A stretch of DNA of 64,000 nucleotides from NCBI RefSeq assembly GCF_905475395.1, contig NC_058337.1, positions 14,620,983 to 14,684,982 of the forward strand. The letters are read 5' to 3'. Below the pieces are notes generated by a model. It worked only from the letters and a program-made list of their open reading frames with translations. It made no database searches and was not told where the DNA came from. This stretch comes from Chrysoperla carnea (lineage: Eukaryota > Arthropoda > Insecta > Neuroptera > Chrysopidae). Both the position numbers and the translations under genes were made by a program. This document shows positions 24,294 to 38,600 of the stretch, piece after piece; within the stretch, counting starts at the first letter, position 1, and each line of letters starts with the position of its first letter.

Positions 24294-24734
24294 TATATGT
24301 AGTGGTGGAATCGGTGATGACCCGAGTTCCTATGATAGTCCACAAAAAATAAAAGCATTGAATACAAAGAGGTAATCATACCCGAACACAAATACGCCCC
24401 CGTTTTAACGTATATATAGAAAGTATCGCCATTTTATTGCCTAGTAACATAATATCCGATATTGTCCTAGATGGTATGTTCACATTTACATTTACTTTTG
24501 GATTCAGCTAGCCAACTCGTCATAATAACCAATCCGAAGTTATAAGCTATGTCAGTGCAAATGATTTTGACTGTATTTGCGCGCGAAAGCTGCTACTAAT
24601 CTAGGTAAGTTTCTAGGTAATTTAAATTTTTTTAATGAAATAAAGAAACCTACAATTATCCTCAGTTGTAGGCTTAAAAATGGGGGATGCCGGGTACAAA
24701 AGTAGCAGCGAGCAGTCTCAGAACTAACTACGTT

Positions 24735-24905
24735 TTTAGAAATTTTGTATTATTTTGTTTAAGGCGTGCCTTTGAACAGCTGATTCCTATCGTTATTTAA
24801 AGAAGTAAGATTCTAAGATTGCTCTCCTGTGTTGTTCATATTTGTAATTTTTAATAATTATTTTTCTTGTAAATTTTCTACTTTATAGTATTATCTTTTT
24901 CTTGT
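24735..24905 (+). repeat. Dispersed repeat shared with 14200-14345
   Basis: AGAAATTTTGTATTATTTTG, AAGGCGTGCC, TTCCTATCGTT and TGTAAATTTTCTACTTTA match the copy near 14.2 kb in order. From 24906 to 26670 I see no supported feature. Confidence 0.55.
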
Positions 24906-26672
24906 AAAATGGATTTAACAGAATTTCATTCTTGAGCATTGTTGCCGAAACTCCCTTCATTCCTTTGTACTTTTTGCCCTACCTTAGGAAATTCGTGAAA
25001 ATTACATTTCTGAATTACATTCAGCTACACAGCAATATTTAAAAATAATATATCTATCAAAACATAGCCATTAAATTATTTAATCGTAGCTAATCACAAT
25101 AAATAGTATATACAGTATATATATACATCTGTATAATATTATATGTCTTTAAAGTGACCTAAAATAAGGTTCCAATTAAAATCGCTAGGCAGAGTAGAAT
25201 GTTCCTTAGTAGGATTTTCGAATATGTAAAACAAAAAATAAAAAGCGGGGGTTTCCCTTTGAAATTAACCTTAAAGTTGACTAATGGCCATTTAAAGGTC
25301 AAACAAATATCACTTAATAAATTTTTTGGTCCTGAAAACTTTGTTACACTTGGAAATATTTTGAGACCTCCCATTATTTATATGCCACTCATAATTATGT
25401 GTAATGTGTTATTTCTGTCATTACTTATCTATTATATTTATCTCTATATCCCATAAAGAGTAAACGATCCATTTGTTCCCAACAAATAGATTGTGTCTCA
25501 TCGCTAAATTTCGATTATAAAAATAGCTATCTTAATTAAAAATATCCGCATTTATGAAACATTACTCATGCATGTTATAGTGCCTATATTTAACTTTTAC
25601 GAACACTTTAGCTGCATTATGTGAGCCAAAATTATTTCAAGAATTCATAAACAATATACCTACGATTGAAATTTCTTTGTGATAGAAATATTACTGAATT
25701 TTTAATTAGCATGAAATAATAATTTTTTTGCTTTGTCATTTCGAGTGTAAAACTGATAAATTGTAGTAATACGACACCGGCTATTATCGTGAATATCTGA
25801 CATGGTTACTTGTACTGAAGTTACTTTCAATATAAAGAAGGGGTAGAGCAAATAACGATTTTGGAAAGGCTGTAAAAAAAACAACTTTAAAAAAAAGTAT
25901 TTTGATCTTAATTAACAAGAAAAAAAAACTTAAAATAAAAATTTCGAACTTCGCTTTTAGAACAAAATTGGTATGCCAAAATTGGTTTCGAATTCGAAGC
26001 ATGTACTTTTCAAAATATCTGATAAATCTAAAAAAATTTATGATGAAGTTGGTATGAAATTAGGCACAATAAACCAATAACTTAAAGTTTCAACGAGATT
26101 CTTCGATTTCTTAAAATTTCTCCGAAACTGTGAAAGATAGAATGTTGACAATGCGTATGCAGCTGCAGCAGCCTTGGTGAATTTCAGAATCGTGATATAA
26201 GAGATTTTGAACTAGGTGCTTATTGTATGGAAACTCAAACATCTGGAACAATTGAACGTAGTTTTTTTTTTCTTATGAAACGGCTTTGAATGATTAAAAT
26301 TGCAAATTTCGAGTAAGACGTGATGATAAACGATTCTTACCAAGAGTACCTGTTTTGCAGTAACAAGTTTACTGAATCCAAATTTGATACTTTCAATCTT
26401 TTGTTTCCATAATTGTAGAAATACAGGGAGGGAGTGATTAATTAATACTTAAAAGCTCCACTTTCTACTCCAATGGATTGGTGATAAATTTATGTGGACT
26501 TTTTTGATCCATAAAACAATGTCAATATACCCAAGTTTAGCAAATTGGTATATCACGTTTGGAGTTACAAAAAAGTAAATTTTAGGACCTCCTAGCTTCC
26601 AAACGACAAAACTTGGTACTAAGGCCAGAATAGTTAAAAAATATTTGAGTTATTTTGAACTATACGATTGAT

Positions 26673-26900
26673 AAATGGTAAGTAATCAGGTGGTCTAAAT
26701 TGGAATTACTGAAAAAGCGGTCCACTTCCTGTTTAATAGTACAAATTTGTATCGCCAGTTAGCGGGATTTTTCTGACTTGAATTTGAATATTTTATCTGG
26801 TAGTTGAAATTGTAATTACTAAGTTCGGGGGCTTCTCCTGATTTTAATTAGTACGAATTATTATCGTCAGTTGGCGAGTTACAACTCCCAGTTATCAATA
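26673..26900 (+). repeat. Repeat family G, copy 1 (two related half-units)
   Basis: AAATGGTAAGTAATCAGGTG, AAAAGCGGTCCAC, TATCGCCAGTTAGCGGG, then a second half with GTAATTACTAAG, AATTAGTACGAATTATTATC and CAGTTGGCGAGTTACAACTC. The two halves resemble each other, and the whole is colinear with 54711-54970. It ends before AT-rich sequence up to 27863 that holds nothing recognised. Confidence 0.6.
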
Positions 26901-27863
26901 TCTGACAGAGAACACTTTGTAAAGCATTCTGTATATATTCCATAATTCATTTTGAATACTTCTTCGAAAATTATATCTTTCAGTGTTATTGAACACTCTG
27001 TGTCATAGTTCATTACCTACCTTCAATAGTTTTCACTCAATTAATACGCAAGTGGCAACCATTAAATCTGAAAAAAAATCTGATGGAAATAAAAATAAAA
27101 ACTCAGATATTATGTTTTATAATTAAATAGTATATTTTCGATAACGACGATGAATTTTTTTTACACATTAATGTTGGAAGAAAAAATTGAATAAATGAAA
27201 AAAAAAATTATGTACAATATTTAACAAATAATAAAAAATTAAATAATTTTTTCATGTTTAAACATTTAGTTTATAAGTTACACTTAACATTTTGCATGAG
27301 TTTATTTAAATAGATGTTAGATTAACCGGGAATAAATTTTATTCCCGATTCAATCATGAATATTTTTGTTAAATATACATTTACAACTCACAAAAATATT
27401 AAAAACAGCAAATTATATTTATTATTTGTGTATTTGAAATAAATACAAACTTTTTATATGTAAAACGTTTTTTCGTTTTTAATCACAAACTTTGGCCCAT
27501 AGACTTTTTTGTTATTATTTTTGGCAGTGAAAACTTTAAACAAATGCCTGTGAATGTGTGAGATATGAAAATAAATATTATTTGTTTATTTCATAATTTT
27601 TTTTGTACATATTTTTCTTTTAAAAAGTAACTCTTTTTTTTAATTTAGACTAGGTGATGTAGACGCTGTATTTTTTTTACTGGAATCAGTCAGTTCAGAA
27701 GGTACTGATTATAAAAATTTATGTTAGCAGACAAACAAACTCTTTTAGAGTATTTAAATAGATTTTGATTTTTCCATTGTTATTATTATTAATAAAATTT
27801 TCAACTGATTGATAAAACTATCATAAAAATTTTTAACTTAAAAAAATACCAACTTTTAATTAA

Positions 27864-28437
27864 TTAAGGATGTATGAGCGTGAATAATCAAGTAATTTGA
27901 GGAAAACAAATTTAAAAGAAAATATATTTTCATTTTTGATAGTTAATTATGTTATAACTTGACGAATTAAATCTTTCGATATATGGTATAATTTTTAAAA
28001 TATTGAAAATTTAAGTATTCAGCTTTTGATATTTGGACAACCCAGGCTGATATCGAAAAATTGTATTCATAATTTTCGTCTACATTCATTAAGTTATAAC
28101 AAAATTCATCATCAAAGATGAAAATAAGATAAAAATAATTTCAACCCTAAATATGCCATTGCTAATATGTTTACTTTTTATTATAAAGTTTTTTCTTTTT
28201 AATTTGTTTTCATTCGTTCCAAGTGAAAATTATCAAAAACTTTCAAAATATGTTGTTTTTTAATATTTCTCCATAAGAGCAATGTATTTTATATCGATTT
28301 TCAATAATTTTTTTGTTAAAAATTTCCACGAATATCTTATCTGAAATTTTAACCACATATTCTTTGAGGAAAAGTCTACTTATAAAAAAGTTTTGAGGCT
28401 TTAAATCAAACATTGTGTCATGCTTATACATCCTTAA
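27864..28437. mobile_element. TTAA-flanked MITE family B, copy 1
   Basis: Left end TTAAGGATGTATGAGCGTG; right end read inward TTAAGGATGTATAAGCATG. TTAA at both ends could be the target duplication or part of the TIR. The inner block AAGTGAAAATTATCAAAAAC, CTTTCAAAATATGT, TTTATATCGATTTTCAAT recurs in copy 2. It is non-coding. The frame at 28243-28431 arises inside it. Confidence 0.75.
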
Positions 28438-29623
28438 TGAAGATCATTTTCGACTTGGATTTTCCATTCTCAGTATCTACCGACAAAGTAATTCCAGCAA
28501 AAAAATTAAATGCGAATTCTTTTCGACGAATTAGGATTTAAATCACCTAATCTAAATTATTTTTAATTTTTTTTGTACATTTACATAACTTCACACGTCA
28601 TCTATAGGAGATTGGTTGTTTTGAGAAAGCATCACAATTATTTAAATTAATGATAAGAAAAATGAATTTGAAATTTTTGGATAAAAAAGAAACGATAATA
28701 AATAATTTAAATATTAATTAATTTACATAATATATTTAGGTGGATCACAAAAATTTCAAATTTTTCTTCAGTCTTTCTTCTTCTTGCATCATCTCATAAC
28801 ATAGAAACATTTTTTAAAATATTTTTCTTTTAATATTGCAACTTAAAACATAAAATATGAAAAAAATAAAATAAACTTGGCACTTGAAAAAAAATAATAA
28901 ATTGGATACAATATTTTTTGTCGAAATTGTGATGCGTTTTTTTTAACTCTTTACAAAAATATATACTCAAAAAAAAAAAAATTAATAATTTAAACTTATT
29001 ATTTAATCGGTAGGAATTTTTTTTAACTTTTTTTTTTAAATAACCTATTTAACCCATCGGAATAATATTTAGTATCATTTTTTTAATTTAACAAAATACA
29101 AACTTAACAAAATAAATTAATTTTAATAATTGAATATATTAAAATTTGTTCACATAAATAATTTTGAAAATAAATTAAGAAAATTAATTGTATAAAATTA
29201 CAAAATGATACATTGAATTGATTTGAGATCATTTTAAATAAATAAATACGTAAAAATAGTAGCTCTATAAATTACAGGCAACTAAATTATTGTACTCCTT
29301 TTAAAATTTTTCTATTCCGATGGATTTGATGCCCGAAAATCTTAAAAACAAATTTTAACAAAAACAAAAACTTTTGTCTTTTCAAAAACAAATTCTTCTC
29401 TAAAAAAACACGGCCAATTTCATTAATTTTTTCTGTCCTATTTCCTTAAGTCTCACACCAAACAATTTTTTACATCTAAATTCATGACATTTTGAAAAAA
29501 TAGGTAATAGGAGTAAGAGAATGGAAGGGAGGAATAATGTAAGGAAGGAATTATCACAGTCTAATATTGTATATTTTTTTTAAATAATTTTTTTTAATTA
29601 ATATATTCTTGTGGTAAATTTGT

Positions 29624-32600
29624 TTAATCATCTTCTTCATCAAAATAAATATCGGGAACTTGTTGATCATTATTTCGACTATTACTACTACTCATATAAG
29701 TATCACGATCTTCTCGTACTAGCCATGGATGTAAGAGAACATCTTCAGATGCTATCCTCTCTGATGGTTCACGCCGTAGTAACGATCGTATTAAACATTT
29801 TGCACGTGATGATAAACATTCAGGTATCACAAAATGGCCACGTGATATTTTTGCAAATAATGATGCGTGCTCTGAATCGTTGAATGGATATCTGTAACAA
29901 TTAAAGAAAATGTTATTAATTAATCATTCATACAAATTAAAATAAATTAACATTTTTATATAAGTATTTATTAGCCAATGAGATTATTTAAGTTACAATA
30001 ACAATATTAGTTGATATGCGATAGAGTTGAGTACAATATTGAAAGGTAATTTAATGAAGTGTTTTTAGCTATGTTTCAAGTGCGAGTTTAGCGTTTCGTA
30101 CCCGAAACAACTAAAAAATAAGTGATGATCTTCAAAATCGGTTCAATTTGGAGAAGGCTTAAAGGAAAAAGATAATATATTGGAAAGTGTTCTTAGACAT
30201 GTTTCAAGCTCGAGTTGTAATTTCTCGATTGTATTCATTAACAAAGTAGTACACAATTAAAAAAAAAGCCGGTTAGTAGCCGGGCTTGTTGAGGCGTCTT
30301 AACTTGCTTTGAATACTGACTAGGAGGTTGGGGGTTCGAATTCAGCCAGCGGTAATGTAAAAAAAAAAGTTAATGGAGCGGTAAATTCTCTAAGAAAGTA
30401 AAGTAAAGTAGCCTAAGAAATAAATAAAGATTACAAATAATGATGTGAGTGGCTTCTGTTATAGGTGTGGTATGAAAAATGAAGGTTAAACCCGATTATT
30501 ATTGTTATTATTGTTGTTATTAAAAATTTTCCTTATCGTAAAATGAGCTATGCTACAAATCCCTTAAAATCTAAAAAAATTGATTAAAAATCAAAAACTT
30601 CTATTGTAATATTTACATCAATCGTTAATTTGATTAATAAAATTATTTAACGGTCGAATAACAACAATAGTTAATCATGTAAAACCGCGAAAATAAAATA
30701 AAAAACGTCATATGGTAAGTGTGAGTTAAGTATGTGTATAGTTTTTTTGCAAGGAATAACCTCCATTATCAATAATTTAATTTCAAGTGGGTATTCATTT
30801 ATTATTCATTTTTTTAAAAAGACAATGATTATCTAATGTTTTTAGTAGCGGTTTGTATTGTGCACCTGCATTCAATGTTCGTCAAGGAAATAAATAAAAT
30901 ATTAAAAGAATTTTATTTTTTTTAAGTAGTGCTTAACTTAACAGCATTTACCATATGGTGGTTTATTTTTTACAATAATAACAATAATAATATATTTACT
31001 TCAAAATTATATAAATAATACGACCCTTATTAAAATCTAATAATCTTTTTATTTTAACTGTTAAGGTCTGTTGTTTTGCGAATATTCTCAGCATTCATAT
31101 TTATCTTGTTATTTTTGTCGTCAATATTAAGGAGGTTCTTTTACTAGTCAATGATACTAAATGGGTGATTCAAATTCTAAAACTGTCACGTATGTTCTAT
31201 TGCATATATTTTACTTGTGTATGTTTTCTATCTCTGTTTAAGTAATATAAAACGATATTGTTTTTTTCTTTTAAAAATTGTCTAGAATTCTAGTGTTGAA
31301 TGAATATATCGTCATGTTGTTTGTATATTACAGATTCATCAATAATTTCTGCCAGTTTCTATAATTTGTTATTGAATAGTGTCGAATTTCTCGAAATTTA
31401 ATGTTTGTTTTAAAACTATACAACTCTAAAAAGAACTGAAATCAGAGACAGAAACTCTTCAAGTACGTTGATTTTTTTCAATTAAAACAACAATAAAATG
31501 AAACAACTTATAAATAGATATTAAAAGTTTTTATAGCATATATAGTTTTAAATTTCTTTATATGGAAAACCAGACCGTTTGTTTTTTCAATGATCAGAAA
31601 GACGTTCGTTCTATTTAAAAAACAAAACTGTATTGAATGTAGGTATGTGTATGTAGTATGTATCATCGTCTAGTAACGCAAGCAATAATAACACGCATAC
31701 AAGTTTATTGTAAACTTGTCTTCAAGAAAACATATACACATTGGTTTTTTGACTCAAAATTCCATTTTTAATTCTTGTATGTGTTTCGCGCACAATCGTC
31801 TATTGACGACAAATGTTTAATAAAAGATAACTTTTATTTAAAAAAAATTCTCATTCAAAATATTTTTACTTTATTTTTTATTTGTTTCGTCTCATAATAA
31901 TTCTATTTTATAATGTGTGTGAGTAAGACTTGCGGTATGTTTCTGACAATTAATTTTTATTTTTAAAACTGTACACGACAGCATAGCACATATTGCAATT
32001 GAAATGCGTAAAATTTTTATTTATAAATGATGAAATAAGCGTTTGAAATTACATACTTGCATTTAATCTATTGTGTGTTATACGACTTGTACACGGTAAG
32101 AAATTTTTTGTCAATGCAGTATGGTAAAGAAGCCATTAAAACATTATTAATTAAAGTTAAACTTAATTAAATAAAAAGGAAATTGAATAAAACAAAATAG
32201 TTTCAAGCTTAAGTTGTATTTCAAAGAAACAGTTTTTTATTAAAATTATGATGTGTTATTTCTTTAAGAAAGGAGGCTTAGTCTACGGCCAATATGATTA
32301 CAAATCAAGAAAAATGAAAGAAATCGCCTGCATTTTGCTAAAATCTCATGGAATGTGTTTCTTAGGTGTCAAATATCATTAGTATGGCATGAGTTAGTGG
32401 CGCAAATATTTCTTTTTGTTAATAAACAACAAATTGTTAATTCAATGGAACGGTTAATGTTAAAGTTGACTTACAAAATTAAAAAATAGGCAACTTGAAT
32501 TACGTATACGTTATACATGTATAATAGTTTTCGACTATTTGACAAACAATTCACATTTATGTCATACAAGTTGCCTATTTACTAAGTGAACTTTAACATT

Positions 32601-35600
32601 GATCGTTTGATTGAATTAAATGTTTATTGTTTATTAACAAATAAAAACATTTGTGCAACTAACTCATGCCTTACCCATGATATTTGACACTTAAGAAACA
32701 CATTCCATCAGGTTTTTTGCAAAATGTGAGCAGTTTCATTCATTTCAGACATGCGAAAAAATTAATTATCAGTAATAATTAATCATATTTTTATGATATG
32801 AATATTTACAAAAATGATTACATAATATGTCTTATTATATTTCGAAAAGATTGAAATTACGCAATAACAATAATTTGTTTCCTATTAGTTATTCAGTAAA
32901 AAAATTGGACGAATGATTAAAACTTGTAAAATAAAAACAACACATTAAGTTATCTGACGTCAAATGAACAAAAAAAAAAAGACTTTTTCAAATGTTAATA
33001 ATACAGAGAGCATAGCATACAGAGATAAAATAAATAATCCTTTTTGATTTAATAATAACATTCATTTAAAATTGCAATTTTTGTATGTTATTTTTAAATA
33101 AAAACCAACAAGGACAACAAGTTTAAATAAAACGATTTTAATACTGAACTAAAAAAAAAATTTACTTGATTTTATTATAGTGGTAATTTTGTTTTTGTAA
33201 TACAAAAATTACTTACTTCAATATTTTTGTATATTTTTATTATTTTTTTTTTTAGAAAAATCATTTCAATTATAATAAATTTGACCTACAAAATTTTCTA
33301 AGTGTTTTTTTAGTTCAAGAACAGCTAAATAAAATTATGTTACGTTATTTTTATAATTCATTTTAATTGTTTTTTAAGTATAAATAATTATGGATTCTTT
33401 TGTTTGTTAATTTAATTCGTTCTCGTGTTGTTTTAATTTAAGATAAATTTTTTTTTATTATATTGCAATTGTTCAAATTATGCCAGTACCACCTATATTA
33501 TTATTAAAAGTTTTAAGTTATCAAGAAAAAGTTACCGTTTTTGGAGATTGATTTCGGTAAAACTCAGTATTATCGATAAAAAACAGGCATTCATTAGCAT
33601 AATTTAAACAAATTAAATTTTGTCCCCTCTCAAAAGTGCTATGTTCTAGTTTTCATATTAAAAAACATTATTTTCTGTTAAAAAATACATTGGAGTTTTA
33701 ATTTTTATCTGAAACAAGAGTGTCAGATGAAGTAATTATCTTTAAGGACGTTCACAAAAAATTTGTTTTCTTAGGATCATCTTTAAATCATGTATATGTA
33801 TTCTCATTAATGCCATAATTATAAGCAGGTTAATTTTTTCGCTTACGGTGTTAAATTTACAGATTAAAGCTGTTTTTGCGTTTTTAACATATAAATCCTA
33901 TATTGAAGTGTTTTTAAAAGTATGCTTTATTATGTAACAAGGCGATTAATTTGGAAAACTAATATTCAATGGTTAAAAGCATGACAAATATTTCCCTATA
34001 AAGAAAGGTATAACCAGCCAGGGGGGAGGGGACACACGTTTATCCATAAAATACATTTAAAGTGATAAAATGAATGGCATTTATGTGTTATTTCTTCTAT
34101 AAGTGATTTTCTCAAAATCTTTAGTCTTCAATATTTCAAAAACTCTTTCAAGTTCTAACAGAATTCACCCTCAAAGTTTGAAATGTAAGTCTAAAATATT
34201 TTCTTAGACTCATTTTTTTGGAAGCGTCCTTAAATTGTAAAAATATGTTACAATTCCATATTCATTTTGCATACAACACATTTAATCGCATCGTTAAATA
34301 TTCTTCGTGAATTTATAAAAAAAAAAATAAGACACCCTAAAAATATAGAAATTATAATAAAACCCTTAAAATTAAATGATTAAGAATATGGGAACAGGTT
34401 GATGAATTTCCTGCCCTAAAAATTCTCACGATCACAACCCCTTTAATTTTTTTTTAGAAGTAAGAAAAAAAAACGAACAAACAGCGTGGTTTGATGTTCC
34501 GAACAAGAATATTTAAATATGCAAAGAAGATTCTCTGTTATTCCATTGCGCGTTGCATATAACCCTCTTATCATAAGAAAAAAACATATACAAGACACAA
34601 GTGTTTATTTTTTCCATCTTGTAACGAATTTACCACATGTTATTATTTTTTGTAAGTTGTTTGAGAAATAATTCTTATAGCGTGGACGTTGTAACAGGTG
34701 AATTGTAATCATATTTTAATTATAATATTACCTATACTATTGTTATCGAATCTAACTGAACAATTTAAAGAAACAGTTGTGCATCATTAGTTACATAAAA
34801 TAACAAACCACGTTTTAAGTATTTTATTAAAACAACATATTTATTCAAAAACTTAACTTTTCTTTATAGTTATCATGTTCGAAAAGCCGTTTATAATAAT
34901 TTCAATAACGTCTTGTTTTAATAAATCTACTATCAACGAGGTTTTTAAACAAATAAAGCTTTAAAATGAAATAATTTGTAAATACTCTTCAGGAATTTCC
35001 ACCTAAAAAAATTAATAGCTTTTGCTATACAAGTCAAGCAAGACTTTCAAATATTGACTTCAGCACATAAAAATACTAAATATGATGCACCCATCAGCTT
35101 TGAAAAGAGGCTGATTTAATGTGTTAAGGATGTATAATCAAGAAATTTCAAGTGACAATAAGATAAAAATAATTAACTCTAAATATCCCTGCTCGTACAT
35201 CCCTTATATGGATGGAGACACTTGGTTTTTAACCCCCGAACGAAGAATGGAGTATTATAAATTTGACCGCTATGTGTGTGAGCCTGTCTGTCTGTGGCAT
35301 CGTAGTGCCTAAATACATGAACCGATTTTTATTTTTTTGTTTCGTTTGAAAGGTAATTTAATGGAGAGTGTTCTAAACTATGTTTAAAATGCAAATTAAA
35401 GGTTTCGTACCTGAAAAAACTTCAAAATCGGCTCAGTTTAGAAAAAACTATAAGGAAAAAGGTAATTTAATGGAAAGTGTTTATAGATATGTTTCAAATG
35501 CGAGTTGAGAATTCTAAAGGTATCTTAAAAATTTGTCGGGGGATTTTTTTTTCCATTAAAAAGTAATTTTTTTATTTGTTTCCATTCGCTCCAAGTGAAA

Positions 35601-38600
35601 ATTATCAAAAACTTTCAAAATATGTACTTTTTTTAAGATATTTTCTTAAGAAAAATGCATTTTATATCGATTTTCAATGACCATTTTCTTAAAAATTTGC
35701 ATGGATACTTTAGCTGAAATTTTAATCACCTACTATTTGAGTTAAAGTCGACCAATAAAAATTTTGGGCCTTTTAATCAAACATTGTTGTCATGTTCATA
35801 CATCCTTAACTTGGCATAATTGAAATCTTGGGTTTCTTTATTCCCGTCGATTTAAAAATATCTCTGGATATAAAAAAAACTTGATTTACAAAAAAGTTTC
35901 ATTTTTCTAATCAATTTAAGATTATTGTTCTTAGGGTTTTAGAGAATCGAATTTCAACACATACTTGAAACATGACACTAAATCTCCTATTAAAAAACCT
36001 TATTAATTTATTGTCAAAGATTTAAATAAAAATATTAAAAAAAGATTTGATATAAAATTTGATTGTGCTACCAGATTATTGCTTTTTTTATATGTCCAAC
36101 CGAGAGCAGGTGAATTTGAACGTACATATATAGAATATAGATGGCTTGGTTGTTATTAATTTAAGGTGCATCATTTTGATGGGATCCACCACAATGATAA
36201 TACCACCCTAAGTAATAATTTTATTTTTTGTTGATTAACCCTTTTCTCCAATCATCATCAGCACAACGCAGTCTGCACAGATGTTGGGCAGGTGCAGAAT
36301 GCAATATAAATTTGACGGTGTAATACACGAACATTGGTTACAAAATAATTTGTTACCTGTTTTTTTATATCTTAGTTTTTTTTGTATCTTTTTTTTTTTA
36401 GCCCTACACGATATTTTCAAAGTATTATTATATTTTTGGAAGGATCTTAAGATCAAAATCGAGTATTCCTTATTTTATAAGATACATCAAAGTCAGGAAG
36501 GATCTCCTTTTGGAGATTCTCTGGTTCAACAACTTTTGAAAGTATCTTTAGATCAAAATCAAGTATTCCTTATTTGAAAAGATTTATCAAAGTCAGGAAG
36601 GATCCCGTTTTGGAAATTCGTTGGTTCAACATCTTTTTAGAGTATCTTAAGATAGAGTATTCCTTATTTTAAAAGATATATCAAGTAAAAAGTTAGAAAG
36701 ACAAGGTTAATTTTCAAAATTTTAGTCAAAATAAGTATTGAAGAAGTTAAATTACTAGAATGGAAGTTTTTAGACAAATTATTCCAAGAGATTTATAGTA
36801 GTTGATGATTATTTCTAAATTAAACCATATGGTGTGACTGGTGCGACTCTTGAGGCCCAATCGAATAATTTCCCAGTATTATAAAGAGTTATAATAAAAA
36901 TAATAAATAAAAAACTCGACCGACTCGAAACGACTCGACGGAAGGCTATGAAATTATTTTCGGATCATATTGCCGTTAATACGTTTCGATCGTCACCTCA
37001 ATGAAGTAGATATCAAATTTCATACACACAGATATTTCTTCTCCAAATTGGTGTTAATGCCTTGTTCCAACCTTGAAACGGATAATCGGATTTCAAAAAT
37101 CGGATAATAATTTTTGAACCAAAGTTTTCATTTTTAAAACATTTTTTGAGCCGAAATATTTGGTCAAATCATTAAAGATGGCTTAAATAGTTTTTTAATT
37201 ATAAAAATTGTATGGAACCTTGTTTGATCTCGTATAATACATGACTTGACTATTTTTTATAATTCACCAATGCAACAAACAGGTGAATTTTTAATTATCT
37301 TAAGGGCCTATAAATGTTAATCTATTTCGATCAATAATTTTTTTTAAACCCTTTAAAAAGTATTTTGAATGAATAATTAATTCATACACAAAAAAATTTA
37401 ATATGAAAACCAAAGAACTTGAATCTATTTTTAAAAAATTGATCATAAAAGAAATCGAACTAATTTCATAAAGAAATCGAATAAAAATTCGTTTAGTAGC
37501 AATAAAAAAGAATAATTACATGAAGAAAAATGTCATCCCCATATCAAATTTTTGAAAAAAAATTAAAAATTATCAAAGGCTATAAATTAAAAACTAAAAA
37601 AAATTACTTTAGGGCAGATGGCAGTTGCTTCGTAATATTTAGTTAACTAAAACTATTTAACTTGATTACATACAATTTAAATAAATCGCTAGGTTGGTGG
37701 AATCAACCTTCTTAAAAAAACACTGACGATTTTTTTAACGCAGGTAGGCATACTTTTTTTATATTTTGATAAAAAGTTATTTTATTCATCTCGAAAATCA
37801 AAATATCATTTTTTAAGATATTTTAAAAAAATGTTTTTTTGAAAATTTTTACAGTAGCTAAATAATCAGATTAAATTTTACATTTTCTCAACAAAATTGA
37901 AATATTTATCATAGTCTAAGTTTTGGAAAATAAATTATTATACAAATTTATCAATATTAAAATATTAAATTTAGAATATCTTGATACGCGTTACCAGTTA
38001 AATTCAAATATTAGCAATAATTTCATTCTATCATAAATTTATGGATCTAGCCTCTAAAGGTTACATTCACGGTTTGTATAATCACAAAAAATCATATAAC
38101 TGGTTTGTTGAGCCTATTTTAAATTTCGATACAGGTGCAAAATGCACAATCTTTAAACGAACCTTTGTTTTAAAAAAAAAATAAAAATAATTTTACGCGT
38201 TATCTCTTATATATTTATTTTGTAGGTAGTTACTGTTTCGAAGGTATATGTTTGTCTGTCCGCTTTATGTAATACGATCATAAATTTTAAATATTTATAA
38301 CGACAGCGATTATTTTTGAATTTATTTTATACATACAGTTTATGAACCAAACCATTTCTGTAAAAATTATTCGCTGAAATTTTTTTTTCAATATTAAATT
38401 TTTTTATTTGTATGCACACAGGGTTGTTCAAAATTTAAGGCGTTACATCCGACAAGCTTTGGAATTTGGAATTTGTACACTTCAAGTAAAATTATTTGAA
38501 TTAGAATATCTGAAAAAATTTCATAAATTCATTTTTCCGAAAAAATTGCTACCAATGATTAATAATGAAGTTAAAATCCTTTTTGCAACTGACATAGAAA

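Noticed and set aside
30268..30345. tRNA gene
   Set aside because: Pol III boxes are present but no cloverleaf or acceptor stem, and the sequence continues into a SINE body.
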